Part shown: piece after piece, positions 32,800 to 40,659 of the stretch
Layout of the letters: each line of letters starts with the position of its first letter
Numbering within the stretch: the first letter of the stretch is position 1
NCBI RefSeq assembly: GCF_016820245.1
Contig: NZ_JAFCAR010000007.1
Span: 1 to 40,777 of the forward strand
Reading direction: 5' to 3'
From: Jannaschia sp. Os4
GTDB taxonomy: Bacteria; Pseudomonadota; Alphaproteobacteria; Rhodobacterales; Rhodobacteraceae
Length of the DNA stretch: 40,777 nt
The notes under the pieces: model-generated
The model's database searches: none
Told to the model about the DNA's origin: nothing
Seen by the model: only the letters and a program-made list of their open reading frames with translations
Position numbers and translations under genes: made by a program

Positions 32800-33459
32800 T
32801 CACTCCCCGCGGGCCATGTCCCCCAGCCCGTCGCGGTCGGTCACGACGAGCCGCGACGTCCCCTCGCGGCGGAGCACGCCCTCGTCGCACATCCGCGTCA
32901 GCGTGCGGCTCACGGTCTCGATGGTCAGGCACAGGTAGTCCGCGATGTCCGTGCGCGGCATCTCGAGGTCGAGCGCGGTGCCGTCCGCGCAGGGCGCGCC
33001 GTGGCGGTCCGCGAGATCCCCGAGGAAGGAGGCGAGCTTGCCCACCGCGCCCTTGCGCGCGAGCAGCAGCAGGTGGTCCTGCAGGCGTGCGATCTCGCGC
33101 AGCGCCGCGCCGTGGAGGCGGCGGTGCAGGTCCGGCTCGCCACCCGCCCCGTCGAGCGCGGCGCGCGGATGCGCGATCACCGTGACGGCCGTGAGCGCTT
33201 CGCAGTCGGCGTGATGCGCGCCGTCCGCCGGGAAGCCCACCATGTCGCCGGGATGCGCGAAGGCGACCACCTGGCGGCGCCCGCACTCCAGCAGGCGGGT
33301 CTGCCGCAGGGTGCCGGACACGACCTCGAACACGTGCGAGGCCCGGTCGCCCTCGCGGAACAGCGCGGCGCGCGGCGCGAGGCTGCGGACGGGGCGGACG
33401 GGCGGCAGCGGGCGGGACGCGGGGGCGGGGGCGAAGGGCTGGGCGCGGAGGGCGGTCAT
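32800..33459 (-). CDS. Crp/Fnr-family transcription regulator (FixK-like)
   Basis: 219-aa regulator. The effector-binding beta-roll is at about residues 25-110 (RAALFREGDRASHVFEVVSG, VVAFAHPGDMVGFP). The dimer helix is at about 115-145. The Crp-type HTH is at about 160-195 (MPRTDIADYLCLTIETVSRT, then LTRM), with the ETVSR recognition helix shared by FNR/FixK proteins. The four-cysteine Fe-S arrangement of true FNR is absent; the scattered cysteines do not fit it. The signal is unknown. The ATG at 33459 follows GGGAGA. It is divergent from urtA and co-oriented with the stress protein gene, so it could influence either. Confidence 0.88.
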   Translation of the reverse strand: MTALRAQPFAPAPASRPLPPVRPVRSLAPRAALFREGDRASHVFEVVSGTLRQTRLLECGRRQVVAFAHPGDMVGFPADGAHHADCEALTAVTVIAHPRAALDGAGGEPDLHRRLHGAALREIARLQDHLLLLARKGAVGKLASFLGDLADRHGAPCADGTALDLEMPRTDIADYLCLTIETVSRTLTRMCDEGVLRREGTSRLVVTDRDGLGDMARGE

Positions 33460-33878
33460 CGAAGGTCTCCCGGGTTCGGTCGGGATCGGGATCGCAGGCC
33501 GATGTCGCGCCCGGTGCGGGCCGGACGTAACGGTTCGTCGCGGAACGTCGCGGCGCCGCGACATGAGCGCCGGGCTTCCGGCCACGAAGGGACGTCGCGC
33601 GGCGCCGACCGGTCCCGTCCTGATGACATAATGCAGATTAGCAGCGCCGTCCGCCCACGCCCCGCTGGATGGGTGGGCGCGGCGGATCCCGCCGCGTGCG
33701 GCGCGTCCGGCGAGGGCCGGGCACCCGACCGCCCGGCGACGTCGGTTCGCACAAGTGCGGGTTTGCATGCCCGAAAACCGGGCAGTCCCGTGCAGGCGGC
33801 CCACGCCCGGGGGGCGGCGTGCTGGACGGGCCGGGGGCCGGCTCCTCCCCTGCGGGCACAGTCAACAGGGGACAGACC
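33460..33878. promoter_or_regulatory. Divergent crp/urtA intergenic region (419 bp)
   Basis: No gene is supported here. The features visible are a 16-bp perfect palindrome GTCGCGGCGCCGCGAC (33547-33562) on the regulator side, an AT-rich island TGATGACATAATGCAGATTA (33621-33640) with CATAAT as a possible -10 for either direction, an inverted repeat CGCAC-AA-GTGCG (33748-33759), and the urtA ribosome binding site AGGGGA shortly before its ATG. No sigma-54 (GG-N10-GC) promoter or NtrC site could be recognised, although urea transporters are often nitrogen-regulated. Confidence 0.45.
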
Positions 33879-35147
33879 ATGAAGACGCTCACCACCTCCA
33901 CCGCCGCCCTCGCCCTCCTCGCCGCGCCCGCCCTCGCGGACTGCCCCGTGAAGGTCGGCGTGCTGCATTCGCTGTCGGGCACGATGGCCATCTCCGAGAC
34001 GACCCTGAAGGACACGGTCGAGATGCTCGTCGACCAGCAGAACGAGAAGGGCGGCCTGCTCGGCTGCGAGGTCGAGGCGGTCGTCGTCGATCCCGCCTCC
34101 GACTGGCCCCTCTTCGCCGAGAAGGCGCGCGAGCTGATCTCCGACGAGGGCGTCGACGTGATCTTCGGGGCGTGGACCTCCGTCAGCCGCAAGTCCGCCC
34201 TCCCCGTGCTGGAGGAGCTCAACGGCCTGATGTTCTACCCCGTCCAGTACGAGGGCGAGGAATCGTCGAAGAACGTGTTCTACACCGGCGCCGCGCCGAA
34301 CCAGCAGGCGATCCCGGCGGTGGACTACTTCCTCGAGGAGCTGGGCGTGGAGCGGTTCGCGCTGCTCGGCACCGACTACGTCTACCCGCGCACGACCAAC
34401 AACATCCTCGAGGCCTACCTCGCGTCCAAGGGCGTCGCCGCCGAGGACATCTTCGTCAACTACACGCCCTTCGGCCATTCCGACTGGGCGACCATCGTAG
34501 GCGACGTGGTCGAGATGGCCGAGGACGGGCGCCAGGTCGGCGTGATCTCGACGATCAACGGCGACGCCAACATCGGCTTCTACAAGGAGCTCGCCGCCTC
34601 GGAGGTCTCGGCCGACGACATCCCCGTCGTCGCCTTCTCCGTGGGCGAGGAGGAGCTCTCGGGCCTCGACACCACCGACCTCGTCGGCCACCTCGCGGCG
34701 TGGAACTACTTCCAGTCCGCCGAGTCCGACGCCAACGAGGAATTCGTCGCCGCGTGGAAGGCCCGGATGGGCGAGGACCGCGTGACCAACGACCCGATGG
34801 AGGCCCACTACATCGGCTTCAACATGTGGGCGAACGCGGTGACCGAGGCCGGCACCACCGACGTCGATGCCGTCCGCGAGGCGATGTACGGGCAGGAGTT
34901 CCCGAACCTGACCGGCGGCACGGCCGTGATGCTGCCCAACCACCACCTCGCCAAGCCCGTGCTCATCGGCGAGATCACCAAGGACGGGCAGTTCGACATC
35001 GTGTCCCAGACCGAGGAGGTCGCGGGCGACGCGTGGACCGACCACCTGCCCGAGAGCGCCAAGCTCACCGCCGACTGGCCGGGCCTCGGCTGCGGGATGT
35101 ACGACACCGAGGCCGGGACCTGCGTGCAGATCCAGTCGAACTACTGA
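33879..35147 (+). CDS. urtA: Urea ABC transporter substrate-binding protein UrtA
   Basis: 422-aa periplasmic urea-binding protein. The signal peptide runs to about residue 20 (MKTLTTSTAALALLAAPALA, cleavage before DCPVKVG). The type I periplasmic fold follows, with VGVLHSLSGTMAISETTLKD, VVVDPASDWPLFAEKARELI, FGAWTSVSRKSALPVLEELN and MFYPVQYEGEESSKNVFYTG, all characteristic of UrtA. The ATG at 33879 follows AGGGGA; an upstream extension of the frame is Gly/Arg-rich and would bury the signal peptide. It is the first gene of urtABCDE. The 64-bp gap to urtB holds a strong hairpin that could favour accumulation of the urtA message, as expected for a binding protein needed in excess. Confidence 0.96.
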   Translation: MKTLTTSTAALALLAAPALADCPVKVGVLHSLSGTMAISETTLKDTVEMLVDQQNEKGGLLGCEVEAVVVDPASDWPLFAEKARELISDEGVDVIFGAWTSVSRKSALPVLEELNGLMFYPVQYEGEESSKNVFYTGAAPNQQAIPAVDYFLEELGVERFALLGTDYVYPRTTNNILEAYLASKGVAAEDIFVNYTPFGHSDWATIVGDVVEMAEDGRQVGVISTINGDANIGFYKELAASEVSADDIPVVAFSVGEEELSGLDTTDLVGHLAAWNYFQSAESDANEEFVAAWKARMGEDRVTNDPMEAHYIGFNMWANAVTEAGTTDVDAVREAMYGQEFPNLTGGTAVMLPNHHLAKPVLIGEITKDGQFDIVSQTEEVAGDAWTDHLPESAKLTADWPGLGCGMYDTEAGTCVQIQSNY

Positions 35148-35156
35148 CCGGCCGCC

Positions 35157-35179
35157 GGGGGCCGCGCCGCGCGGCCCCC
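35157..35179 (+). terminator. Hairpin between urtA and urtB
   Basis: GGGGGCCGCG and CGCGGCCCCC form a perfect 10-bp stem with a 3-nt CCG loop, 9 bp after the urtA stop. It is followed by a C-run, not a U-run. It probably attenuates read-through or protects the urtA transcript 3' end, giving more binding protein than permease. Confidence 0.6.
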
Positions 35180-35211
35180 GCCCCCCCCTGCCCCGTCCCG
35201 GACGTCCGCCC

Positions 35212-37146
35212 ATGCGCCTGCTCCTCGCCCTCGCCGCCGCGGCCCTGCTAGCGCCGCCCGCCGCCGCGCAGGACGGCCCCGTGCAGACCCTGCTCCAGAC
35301 CCACGCCGAGGCCATCGCCGCGCCGTCGCGGCGCACCATCCAGCCCGTGCTCGACGATCTCGCCAACTCCGGCCTGCCCGCGATGCCCGCCTTCCTCGAG
35401 GCGTGGGCGGACCGGGGCGTGGTGCGGCGCAACGCGGACGGCCTCTTCTTCCTCGGGACGCGCGACGGCGACGCCTACGCCCTCCGCTCGATCGAGGACG
35501 GGGCCGACGCGGGCACCGTCGCCCGCCGCGAGGCCGAGCAGCTGCGCCCCAACGCGGGCGTCCGCCGCCTGATCGCCACGGCCCTCGTCCGGTTCCAGCT
35601 CGACGACCCCGACCCGGACCGCCGCCGCGCCGCCCTCGACGCGCTGGCGCGCGGGGCCACGCCCGACCTGCTCGCCCCGCTGCGCGCCTCCGTCGAGACG
35701 GAGGAGAACCGCGCGATCCGCGCGCGCAAGCAGGCCTTGGAGCGCATCCTCACGATCCGGTTCGCCGCCGACACGGGCGCGCGCGTCGCCGCCATCGAGG
35801 GGCTGGCGGGCAAGGTCTCGATCGAGGCCCGCGCGGCCCTCAACGGCGTGCTGTCCTCCGAGGTCGTCGTGGACCCCGCGCCGGAGGCCAACGTCGCCCG
35901 GCGTCTCGTGCCCGGCGAGGACATCGCCGCCGCGGACGCCCGCGCGCTGCTCGTCGAGGCGGGCCTGCTGCGCCCGGAGATCACCCGCGCGGCCCGCGAC
36001 GCGGCCCTGATCCTCGCCATCGACGGCGGCCGCGTCGCGGGCGCGCCCGTCGCCGGGCTCTCGACCGAGGCCGCCCGGTGGGACGCCTTCGACCGCCTCG
36101 CCGCCGAGGGCCGGGCCGCCCCCCGCCCCGACCCCGCCGCGGACGCCGCCCTCCTCGCCGCCACGGTCATCGCCGAGGTCTACGACGAGCCCGACGCCGC
36201 CGTGACCGCCGCCGCCGCCGCCGCGCTCGCCGAGGTGGAGGCCCGCGTCGCCCGCGCGCAGGCGATGGACCTCGGCCTCGACGCGCTCTCGCTCGCCTCG
36301 ATCTACTTCCTCGCCGCCATCGGGCTGGCGATCACCTTCGGCGTCATGGGCGTCATCAACATGGCCCACGGCGAGTTCATTATGATCGGCGCCTACACCG
36401 GCTACGTCGTCCAGACCGTCGTGCCCGACTACACGGCCAGCCTCGTCGTCGCCCTTCCCCTCGCCTTCCTCGTGGCCGCCACCGCGGGCGTCGCGCTGGA
36501 GCGGCTGGTGATCCGCCACCTCGCCCACCGCCCGCTGGAGACCCTGCTGGCGACCTTCGGCATCTCCGTCGCGCTGCAGCAGGTCTTCAAGAACGTGTTC
36601 GGCACCCAAGCCGTGCCGCTGACCTCCCCGGACTGGCTGGCGGGCGCGTGGGTGGTGAACGACGTGGTCGGCATCTCCTACATCCGCATCGCCATCTTCG
36701 TCCTCGCGCTGCTGTTCCTCGCCCTCCTCGTCTTCGTCCTGCGCCGCACGCGCCTCGGGCTGGAGGTGCGGGCGGTGACGCAGAACCCCGGCATGGCCGC
36801 CTCGCTGGGGATCGACCCCGACCGGGTCGGCATGGCCACCTTCGCGCTCGGCTCCGGCATCGCGGGGGTCGCGGGCGTGGCCATCGGCCTCTTCGCGCAG
36901 GTCACCTCCGAGATGGGGTCCGGCTACATCGTGCAGTCCTTCATGACCGTCGTGGTCGGCGGCGTGGGGTCGGTCTTCGGCACGCTGGCGGGTGCGGGCC
37001 TGATCGGCGGGCTGCAGAAGGGGATCGAGTGGCTCAACCCGTCCAACACCTTGGCGGCGCAGACCTACATGATCCTGTTTATCATCCTCTTCATCCAAGT
37101 CCGCCCCCGCGGGATCGTCGCCCAGAAGGGGAGGTTCGCCCAGTGA
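35212..37146 (+). CDS. urtB: Urea ABC transporter permease UrtB, long form
   Basis: 644-aa protein. A signal peptide (residues 1-20, MRLLLALAAAALLAPPAAAQ) is followed by a periplasmic domain of about 330 residues found in long-form UrtB proteins. The LivH-type permease starts at about residue 352 (ALSLASIYFLAAIGLAITFG, VMGVINMAHGEFIMIGAYTG). The permease part has about eight helices and the EAA-like cytoplasmic segment TRLGLEVRAVTQNPGMAASLG. The ATG at 35212 has only a weak GGAC upstream. The stop overlaps the urtC GTG (GTGA), so permease subunits are made in step. The function of the periplasmic extension is not established from sequence. Confidence 0.94.
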   Translation: MRLLLALAAAALLAPPAAAQDGPVQTLLQTHAEAIAAPSRRTIQPVLDDLANSGLPAMPAFLEAWADRGVVRRNADGLFFLGTRDGDAYALRSIEDGADAGTVARREAEQLRPNAGVRRLIATALVRFQLDDPDPDRRRAALDALARGATPDLLAPLRASVETEENRAIRARKQALERILTIRFAADTGARVAAIEGLAGKVSIEARAALNGVLSSEVVVDPAPEANVARRLVPGEDIAAADARALLVEAGLLRPEITRAARDAALILAIDGGRVAGAPVAGLSTEAARWDAFDRLAAEGRAAPRPDPAADAALLAATVIAEVYDEPDAAVTAAAAAALAEVEARVARAQAMDLGLDALSLASIYFLAAIGLAITFGVMGVINMAHGEFIMIGAYTGYVVQTVVPDYTASLVVALPLAFLVAATAGVALERLVIRHLAHRPLETLLATFGISVALQQVFKNVFGTQAVPLTSPDWLAGAWVVNDVVGISYIRIAIFVLALLFLALLVFVLRRTRLGLEVRAVTQNPGMAASLGIDPDRVGMATFALGSGIAGVAGVAIGLFAQVTSEMGSGYIVQSFMTVVVGGVGSVFGTLAGAGLIGGLQKGIEWLNPSNTLAAQTYMILFIILFIQVRPRGIVAQKGRFAQ

Positions 37147-38444
37147 GCGCCCCCGTCGCGGCCCCCGTTCCCGTCACGGCCCCCGCCCCCCCGGCGGCCC
37201 CGGAACGCGCCGGGGGGCGGGACGGGCCGGCCCCCCGTCCGCTCCTGCTGCGCCCGGACGTCGCCACCGTCCTCGTCGCCCTCGCCGGTCTCGCCCTCGC
37301 GGCGACGGTCGGGGCCGAGGCGGGGCTCGTCTCGACCTCCACGGTCAAGACGCTCGGCAAGACCCTCTGCCTCTGCCTCGCCGCGCTCGCGATGGACCTC
37401 GTCTGGGGCTACACCGGCATCCTGTCGCTGGGGCACATGGCGTTCTTCGGAATCGGCGGCTACGCGGTCGGCATGTGGCTGATGTGGGCCCGGACCGAGG
37501 GGATCGTGCTCACGACCCTGTCCCAAGGCCCCCTGCCCCCCACCCCCTTGGAGATCGAGGAGGCCATCGGCTCCCAAATCTTCGGCGTCGTCGGCTCCAG
37601 CGACGTGCCGTGGCTCTGGGCCTTCGCGGGCAGCCTGCCGCTGCAACTGGCCTTCGCCGTGCTCGTCCCCGGCCTCGTGGCCCTCGTGTTCGGCTGGCTC
37701 GCCTTCCGCTCCCGCGTCGCGGGCGTCTACCTGTCGATCCTGACGCAGGCGGGCACGCTCGCCCTGTCCCTCTGGCTCTTCCAGAACGATTCGGGCCTGC
37801 GCGGCAACAACGGGCTGTCGGGCCTCCAGAACGTCCCCGGCGCCGAAGGCGTCCCGCAATCGACCCTGTCGCTGTGGTTCCTCTGGGCCTCCGCGACGGC
37901 CCTCGCCCTCGCCTATCTCGGCGCGGCGTGGATGGTGGCGGGCCGCTTCGGCTCGGTTCTGCGCGGCATCCGCGACGACGAGGCGCGGGTGCGGTTCCTC
38001 GGCTACGAGGTGGAGCACTACAAGCTCGCGGTCTTCACCGTCACGGCGATGGCCACGGGGGCGGCGGGCGCGCTCTACTACCCGCAGGCGGGCATCGTGA
38101 ACCCCGCCGAGATCGCGCCCATCGCCTCGATCTACCTCGCCGTGTGGGTCGCCATCGGTGGGCGCGGGCGGCTCTACGGCGCGGTGATCGGCGCCGCCGT
38201 TGTCAGCCTCGCCTCCTCGTGGTTCACCGGCGGCGGCGCGCCCGACATCGACCTCGGTCCCTACACGGTCAGGTGGACCGACTGGTGGCTCGTCCTGCTG
38301 GGCCTCTCCTTCGTGCTCGTGACGCTCTTCGCCCCCAAGGGCCTCGGCGGCCTCGTCGATCTCTGGGCCGAGCGCCGCGCCGCCCGCCGCGTCGGCGACC
38401 TCGGCCCCGACGCGGGCGCACTGCGCAAGGAGGAGGCGTCGTGA
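37143..38444 (+). CDS. urtC: Urea ABC transporter permease UrtC (complete copy)
   Basis: 433-aa LivM-type permease. A Pro/Ala-rich cytosolic leader (about residues 1-35) precedes the helices. Conserved segments are MDLVWGYTGILSLGHMAFFG, GLVALVFGWLAFRSRVAGVY, FQNDSGLRGNNGLSGL and GRFGSVLRGIRDDEARVRFL, the last being the ATPase-contacting loop. The GTG at 37143 overlaps the urtB stop by 4 bp; the frame is open further upstream but only as an Arg-rich shadow of urtB. The gene crosses base 37654, where the terminal repeat starts, so its last 262 codons or so also appear at the left edge. It pairs with UrtB in the membrane. Confidence 0.95.
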   Translation: MSAPVAAPVPVTAPAPPAAPERAGGRDGPAPRPLLLRPDVATVLVALAGLALAATVGAEAGLVSTSTVKTLGKTLCLCLAALAMDLVWGYTGILSLGHMAFFGIGGYAVGMWLMWARTEGIVLTTLSQGPLPPTPLEIEEAIGSQIFGVVGSSDVPWLWAFAGSLPLQLAFAVLVPGLVALVFGWLAFRSRVAGVYLSILTQAGTLALSLWLFQNDSGLRGNNGLSGLQNVPGAEGVPQSTLSLWFLWASATALALAYLGAAWMVAGRFGSVLRGIRDDEARVRFLGYEVEHYKLAVFTVTAMATGAAGALYYPQAGIVNPAEIAPIASIYLAVWVAIGGRGRLYGAVIGAAVVSLASSWFTGGGAPDIDLGPYTVRWTDWWLVLLGLSFVLVTLFAPKGLGGLVDLWAERRAARRVGDLGPDAGALRKEEAS

Positions 38445-39205
38445 GCGCGCTGCTCGAGGTGTCCGGCGTCTCCAAGTCGTTCGACGGGTTCAAGGCGATC
38501 GACAACCTGTCCTTCTCCGTGGGCGAGCCCGAGCTGCGCGCGATCATCGGGCCGAACGGGGCGGGCAAGACCACCTTCATGGACCTCGTCACCGGCAAGA
38601 CCCGGCCAGACGGCGGCACCATCCGCTACGGCGAGATGTCGCGCGATCTCACGCGGCTGTCGGAGGCGGGCATCGCCCGCGCCGGCATCGGGCGGAAGTT
38701 CCAGAAGCCCACCGTGTTCGAGGCGCAGACCGTGGCCGAGAACCTGACCATGGCGCTGCGCGCCGCGCGCCGCCCGCTCGACGTCCTGCTCCGCCGCCCC
38801 GACCAAGGGGCCGCCGCCGCCGAGGTCGCCGCGCGGGTGGGGCTGGCGGACAGGCTCGCCACCCCGGCGGGCATCCTCAGCCACGGGCAGAAGCAGTGGC
38901 TGGAGATCGGGATGCTGCTGGCGCAGGAGCCGCGCCTCCTGCTGGTGGACGAACCCGCCGCCGGGATGACGTCCGCCGAGCGCGAGCGCACCACCGCCAT
39001 GCTGGTCGAGGCCGCGCGCACCCGCGCCGTGGTCGTCATCGAGCACGACATGGAGTTCGTCCGCCGCCTCGGTTGCCGCGTCACCGTGCTGCACGAGGGG
39101 CGCGTGCTGGCCGAGGGCTCGCTCGACCACGTCACGGCGGACCCGAAGGTGATCGACGTCTATCTGGGCCGCCCCGAGGACGGCGTCGAGGCCCGCCATG
39201 CTTGA
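38441..39205 (+). CDS. urtD: Urea ABC transporter ATPase UrtD (right copy)
   Basis: Same gene as 788-1552, shown here in its intact operon context after complete urtC. The GTG start at 38441 lies within the urtC stop and after AAGGAGGAGG (38427-38436). Walker A GPNGAGKTT, signature LSHGQ and Walker B LLLVDEPAAGM are all intact. It is not a second gene on the circle. Confidence 0.95.
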   Translation: MSALLEVSGVSKSFDGFKAIDNLSFSVGEPELRAIIGPNGAGKTTFMDLVTGKTRPDGGTIRYGEMSRDLTRLSEAGIARAGIGRKFQKPTVFEAQTVAENLTMALRAARRPLDVLLRRPDQGAAAAEVAARVGLADRLATPAGILSHGQKQWLEIGMLLAQEPRLLLVDEPAAGMTSAERERTTAMLVEAARTRAVVVIEHDMEFVRRLGCRVTVLHEGRVLAEGSLDHVTADPKVIDVYLGRPEDGVEARHA

Positions 39206-39887
39206 GGCGCGCGACGTCACCCTCGCCTATGGCGGCTCGTGCATCCTGCACGGCGTCGACCTGACCGCCGCCCGCGGCGCGGTCACCTGCGTCATGGGCC
39301 TCAACGGGATGGGCAAGACCTCCCTGCTCAAGGCGCTCGCCGGGCGGCACCCGATGGACGGCACCGTCACCCTCGACGGCGCCCCCCTGCCCCCCGGCCC
39401 CAAGGCGCGCGCGCGCGCGGGCGTGGCCTACGTCCCTCAAGGGCGCGAGGTGTTCCCCCAGCTCACCGTGGCCGAGAACCTCGCCACCGGCTTCGCCTGC
39501 CTGCCCCGCGCCGCGCGCGCGGTCCCCGACCACGTGTTCGATCTGTTCCCCGTCCTCGCCGAGATGCGCGGGCGCCGCGGCGGCGACCTCTCGGGCGGCC
39601 AGCAGCAGCAGCTCGCCATCGCCCGCGCCCTCGTGACGCGGCCCAAGGTGCTCCTCCTCGACGAGCCGACGGAGGGCATCCAGCCCAACATCATCGCCCA
39701 GATCGGGCGCGTCATCGACCGGCTGCGCCGCGACGGCGGGATGGCGATCGTCCTGGTCGAGCAGCGGTTCGACTTCGCGTGGGGCCTCGCGGACCACGTC
39801 GTGGCGCTGCGGCGGGGGACGGTGATCCGGAACGAGGCGCGTGGCGGGGCCGACCGCGCCGCCGTCCTCGCCGACGTCTCCGTCTGA
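39198..39887 (+). CDS. urtE: Urea ABC transporter ATPase UrtE (right copy)
   Basis: Same gene as 1545-2234, repeated by the circular overlap. It overlaps urtD by 8 bp and ends the urtABCDE operon. Walker A GLNGMGKT, signature LSGGQ and LLLDEPTEG are intact. No urease or urea amidolyase gene follows; vapC converges on it. Confidence 0.95.
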   Translation: MLEARDVTLAYGGSCILHGVDLTAARGAVTCVMGLNGMGKTSLLKALAGRHPMDGTVTLDGAPLPPGPKARARAGVAYVPQGREVFPQLTVAENLATGFACLPRAARAVPDHVFDLFPVLAEMRGRRGGDLSGGQQQQLAIARALVTRPKVLLLDEPTEGIQPNIIAQIGRVIDRLRRDGGMAIVLVEQRFDFAWGLADHVVALRRGTVIRNEARGGADRAAVLADVSV

Positions 39888-39912
39888 CGTCCGAGGCGGC
39901 CCGGAAAGGCCC

Positions 39913-40317
39913 CTACCCCGCCAGCCAGTTCTCCACCGCGAGCCCGTCCACGCGCTCGAACTCGCGGACGTTCGCGGTGACCACGGCCCGCCCCGTGGCG
40001 AGCGCGTGCGCCGCGATGAGCAGGTCGTTGCCGCCGATCGGCGTGCCCCTCGCCTCCAGCGCGGCGCGGATGCGCCCGTAGGCCGCGTCGACCGGCGGCG
40101 CGAGCGGCAGGACCGGGATCTCGGACAGCAGCGCCTCGACCCGCGCGGTCAGCCGGTCGGAGCCCTTGCGCGCGGCGCCGTAGCGCAGCTCGGCGGCGAC
40201 CACGACGGAGGTCACCACCCCCGCCTCGCCCACCTCCGCCAAGCGCCGCGCGGCGGCGCCCGCAGGATGGCGGACGAGGTCGGACAGCACGTTCGTGTCG
40301 AGCAGCCAGCCCGTCAA
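39913..40317 (-). CDS. vapC: PIN-domain toxin, VapC type (right copy)
   Basis: Identical to 2260-2664 through the circular overlap: TTG start inside the antitoxin stop, 134 aa, PIN acidic residues Asp7, Glu43 and Asp98. It counts as one gene on the plasmid. Confidence 0.9.
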   Translation of the reverse strand: MTGWLLDTNVLSDLVRHPAGAAARRLAEVGEAGVVTSVVVAAELRYGAARKGSDRLTARVEALLSEIPVLPLAPPVDAAYGRIRAALEARGTPIGGNDLLIAAHALATGRAVVTANVREFERVDGLAVENWLAG

Positions 40318-40559
40318 AGCACGTCCTCGGACGCGGGCGGCGGGTCGTCGGGCAGCGGCAGGTCCTCGTCTAGCCGGTCCCACGACGCCAAGAGCCCCAG
40401 CAGCCCGCGCCGCCGCACCGGCTCAAGCACGAGGCGGTCGCCGTCGCGGCGGATGGTGACGCGGTCGCCCGGCATCTCCCAGTCGGCGGGGATGCGGACG
40501 GCCTGCGAGCGGTTGTTGCGGAACAGCTTGGCCTCGCGGGCGGGGGTCGGGGCGGACAT
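40314..40559 (-). CDS. vapB: AbrB/MazE-fold antitoxin, VapB type (right copy)
   Basis: Identical to 2661-2906 through the circular overlap: 81 aa, KLFRNNRSQAVRIP DNA-binding signature, acidic C-terminal tail. It counts as one gene on the plasmid. Confidence 0.9.
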   Translation of the reverse strand: MSAPTPAREAKLFRNNRSQAVRIPADWEMPGDRVTIRRDGDRLVLEPVRRRGLLGLLASWDRLDEDLPLPDDPPPASEDVL

Positions 40560-40563
40560 CGGG

Positions 40564-40614
40564 CACCTCCGGGATATGCCTTTGACATATGCGAAGGCGC
40601 GCCCCTCGCGTCAA
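40564..40614 (-). promoter_or_regulatory. vapBC promoter/operator (right copy)
   Basis: Same element as 2911-2961: TTGACG -35, 17-bp spacer, CATATG, and the ATATG-N7-CATAT inverted repeat at 40574-40590. It is present twice only because of the terminal overlap. Confidence 0.65.
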
Positions 40615-40639
40615 GCCGCCCTGCCCCGTCTCGCCGCGC

Positions 40640-40659
40640 GAATTGCCAATTGGCAAATC
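40640..40659. promoter_or_regulatory. Candidate parS site 1 (right copy)
   Basis: Repeat of 2987-3006, with TTGCCAATTGGCAA at 40643-40656. It is not an additional site on the circle. Confidence 0.7.

Noticed and set aside
33547-33562. 16-bp palindrome GTCGCGGCGCCGCGAC as a specific operator
   Set aside because: It is perfect but GC-only, and such palindromes are expected often at this GC content; kept only as a descriptive note.
33640-33878. Sigma-54 or NtrC-type control of urtA
   Set aside because: I looked for GG-N10-GC and GCAC-N(7-8)-GTGC patterns. The only candidate, CGCACAAGTGCG, has the wrong spacing.
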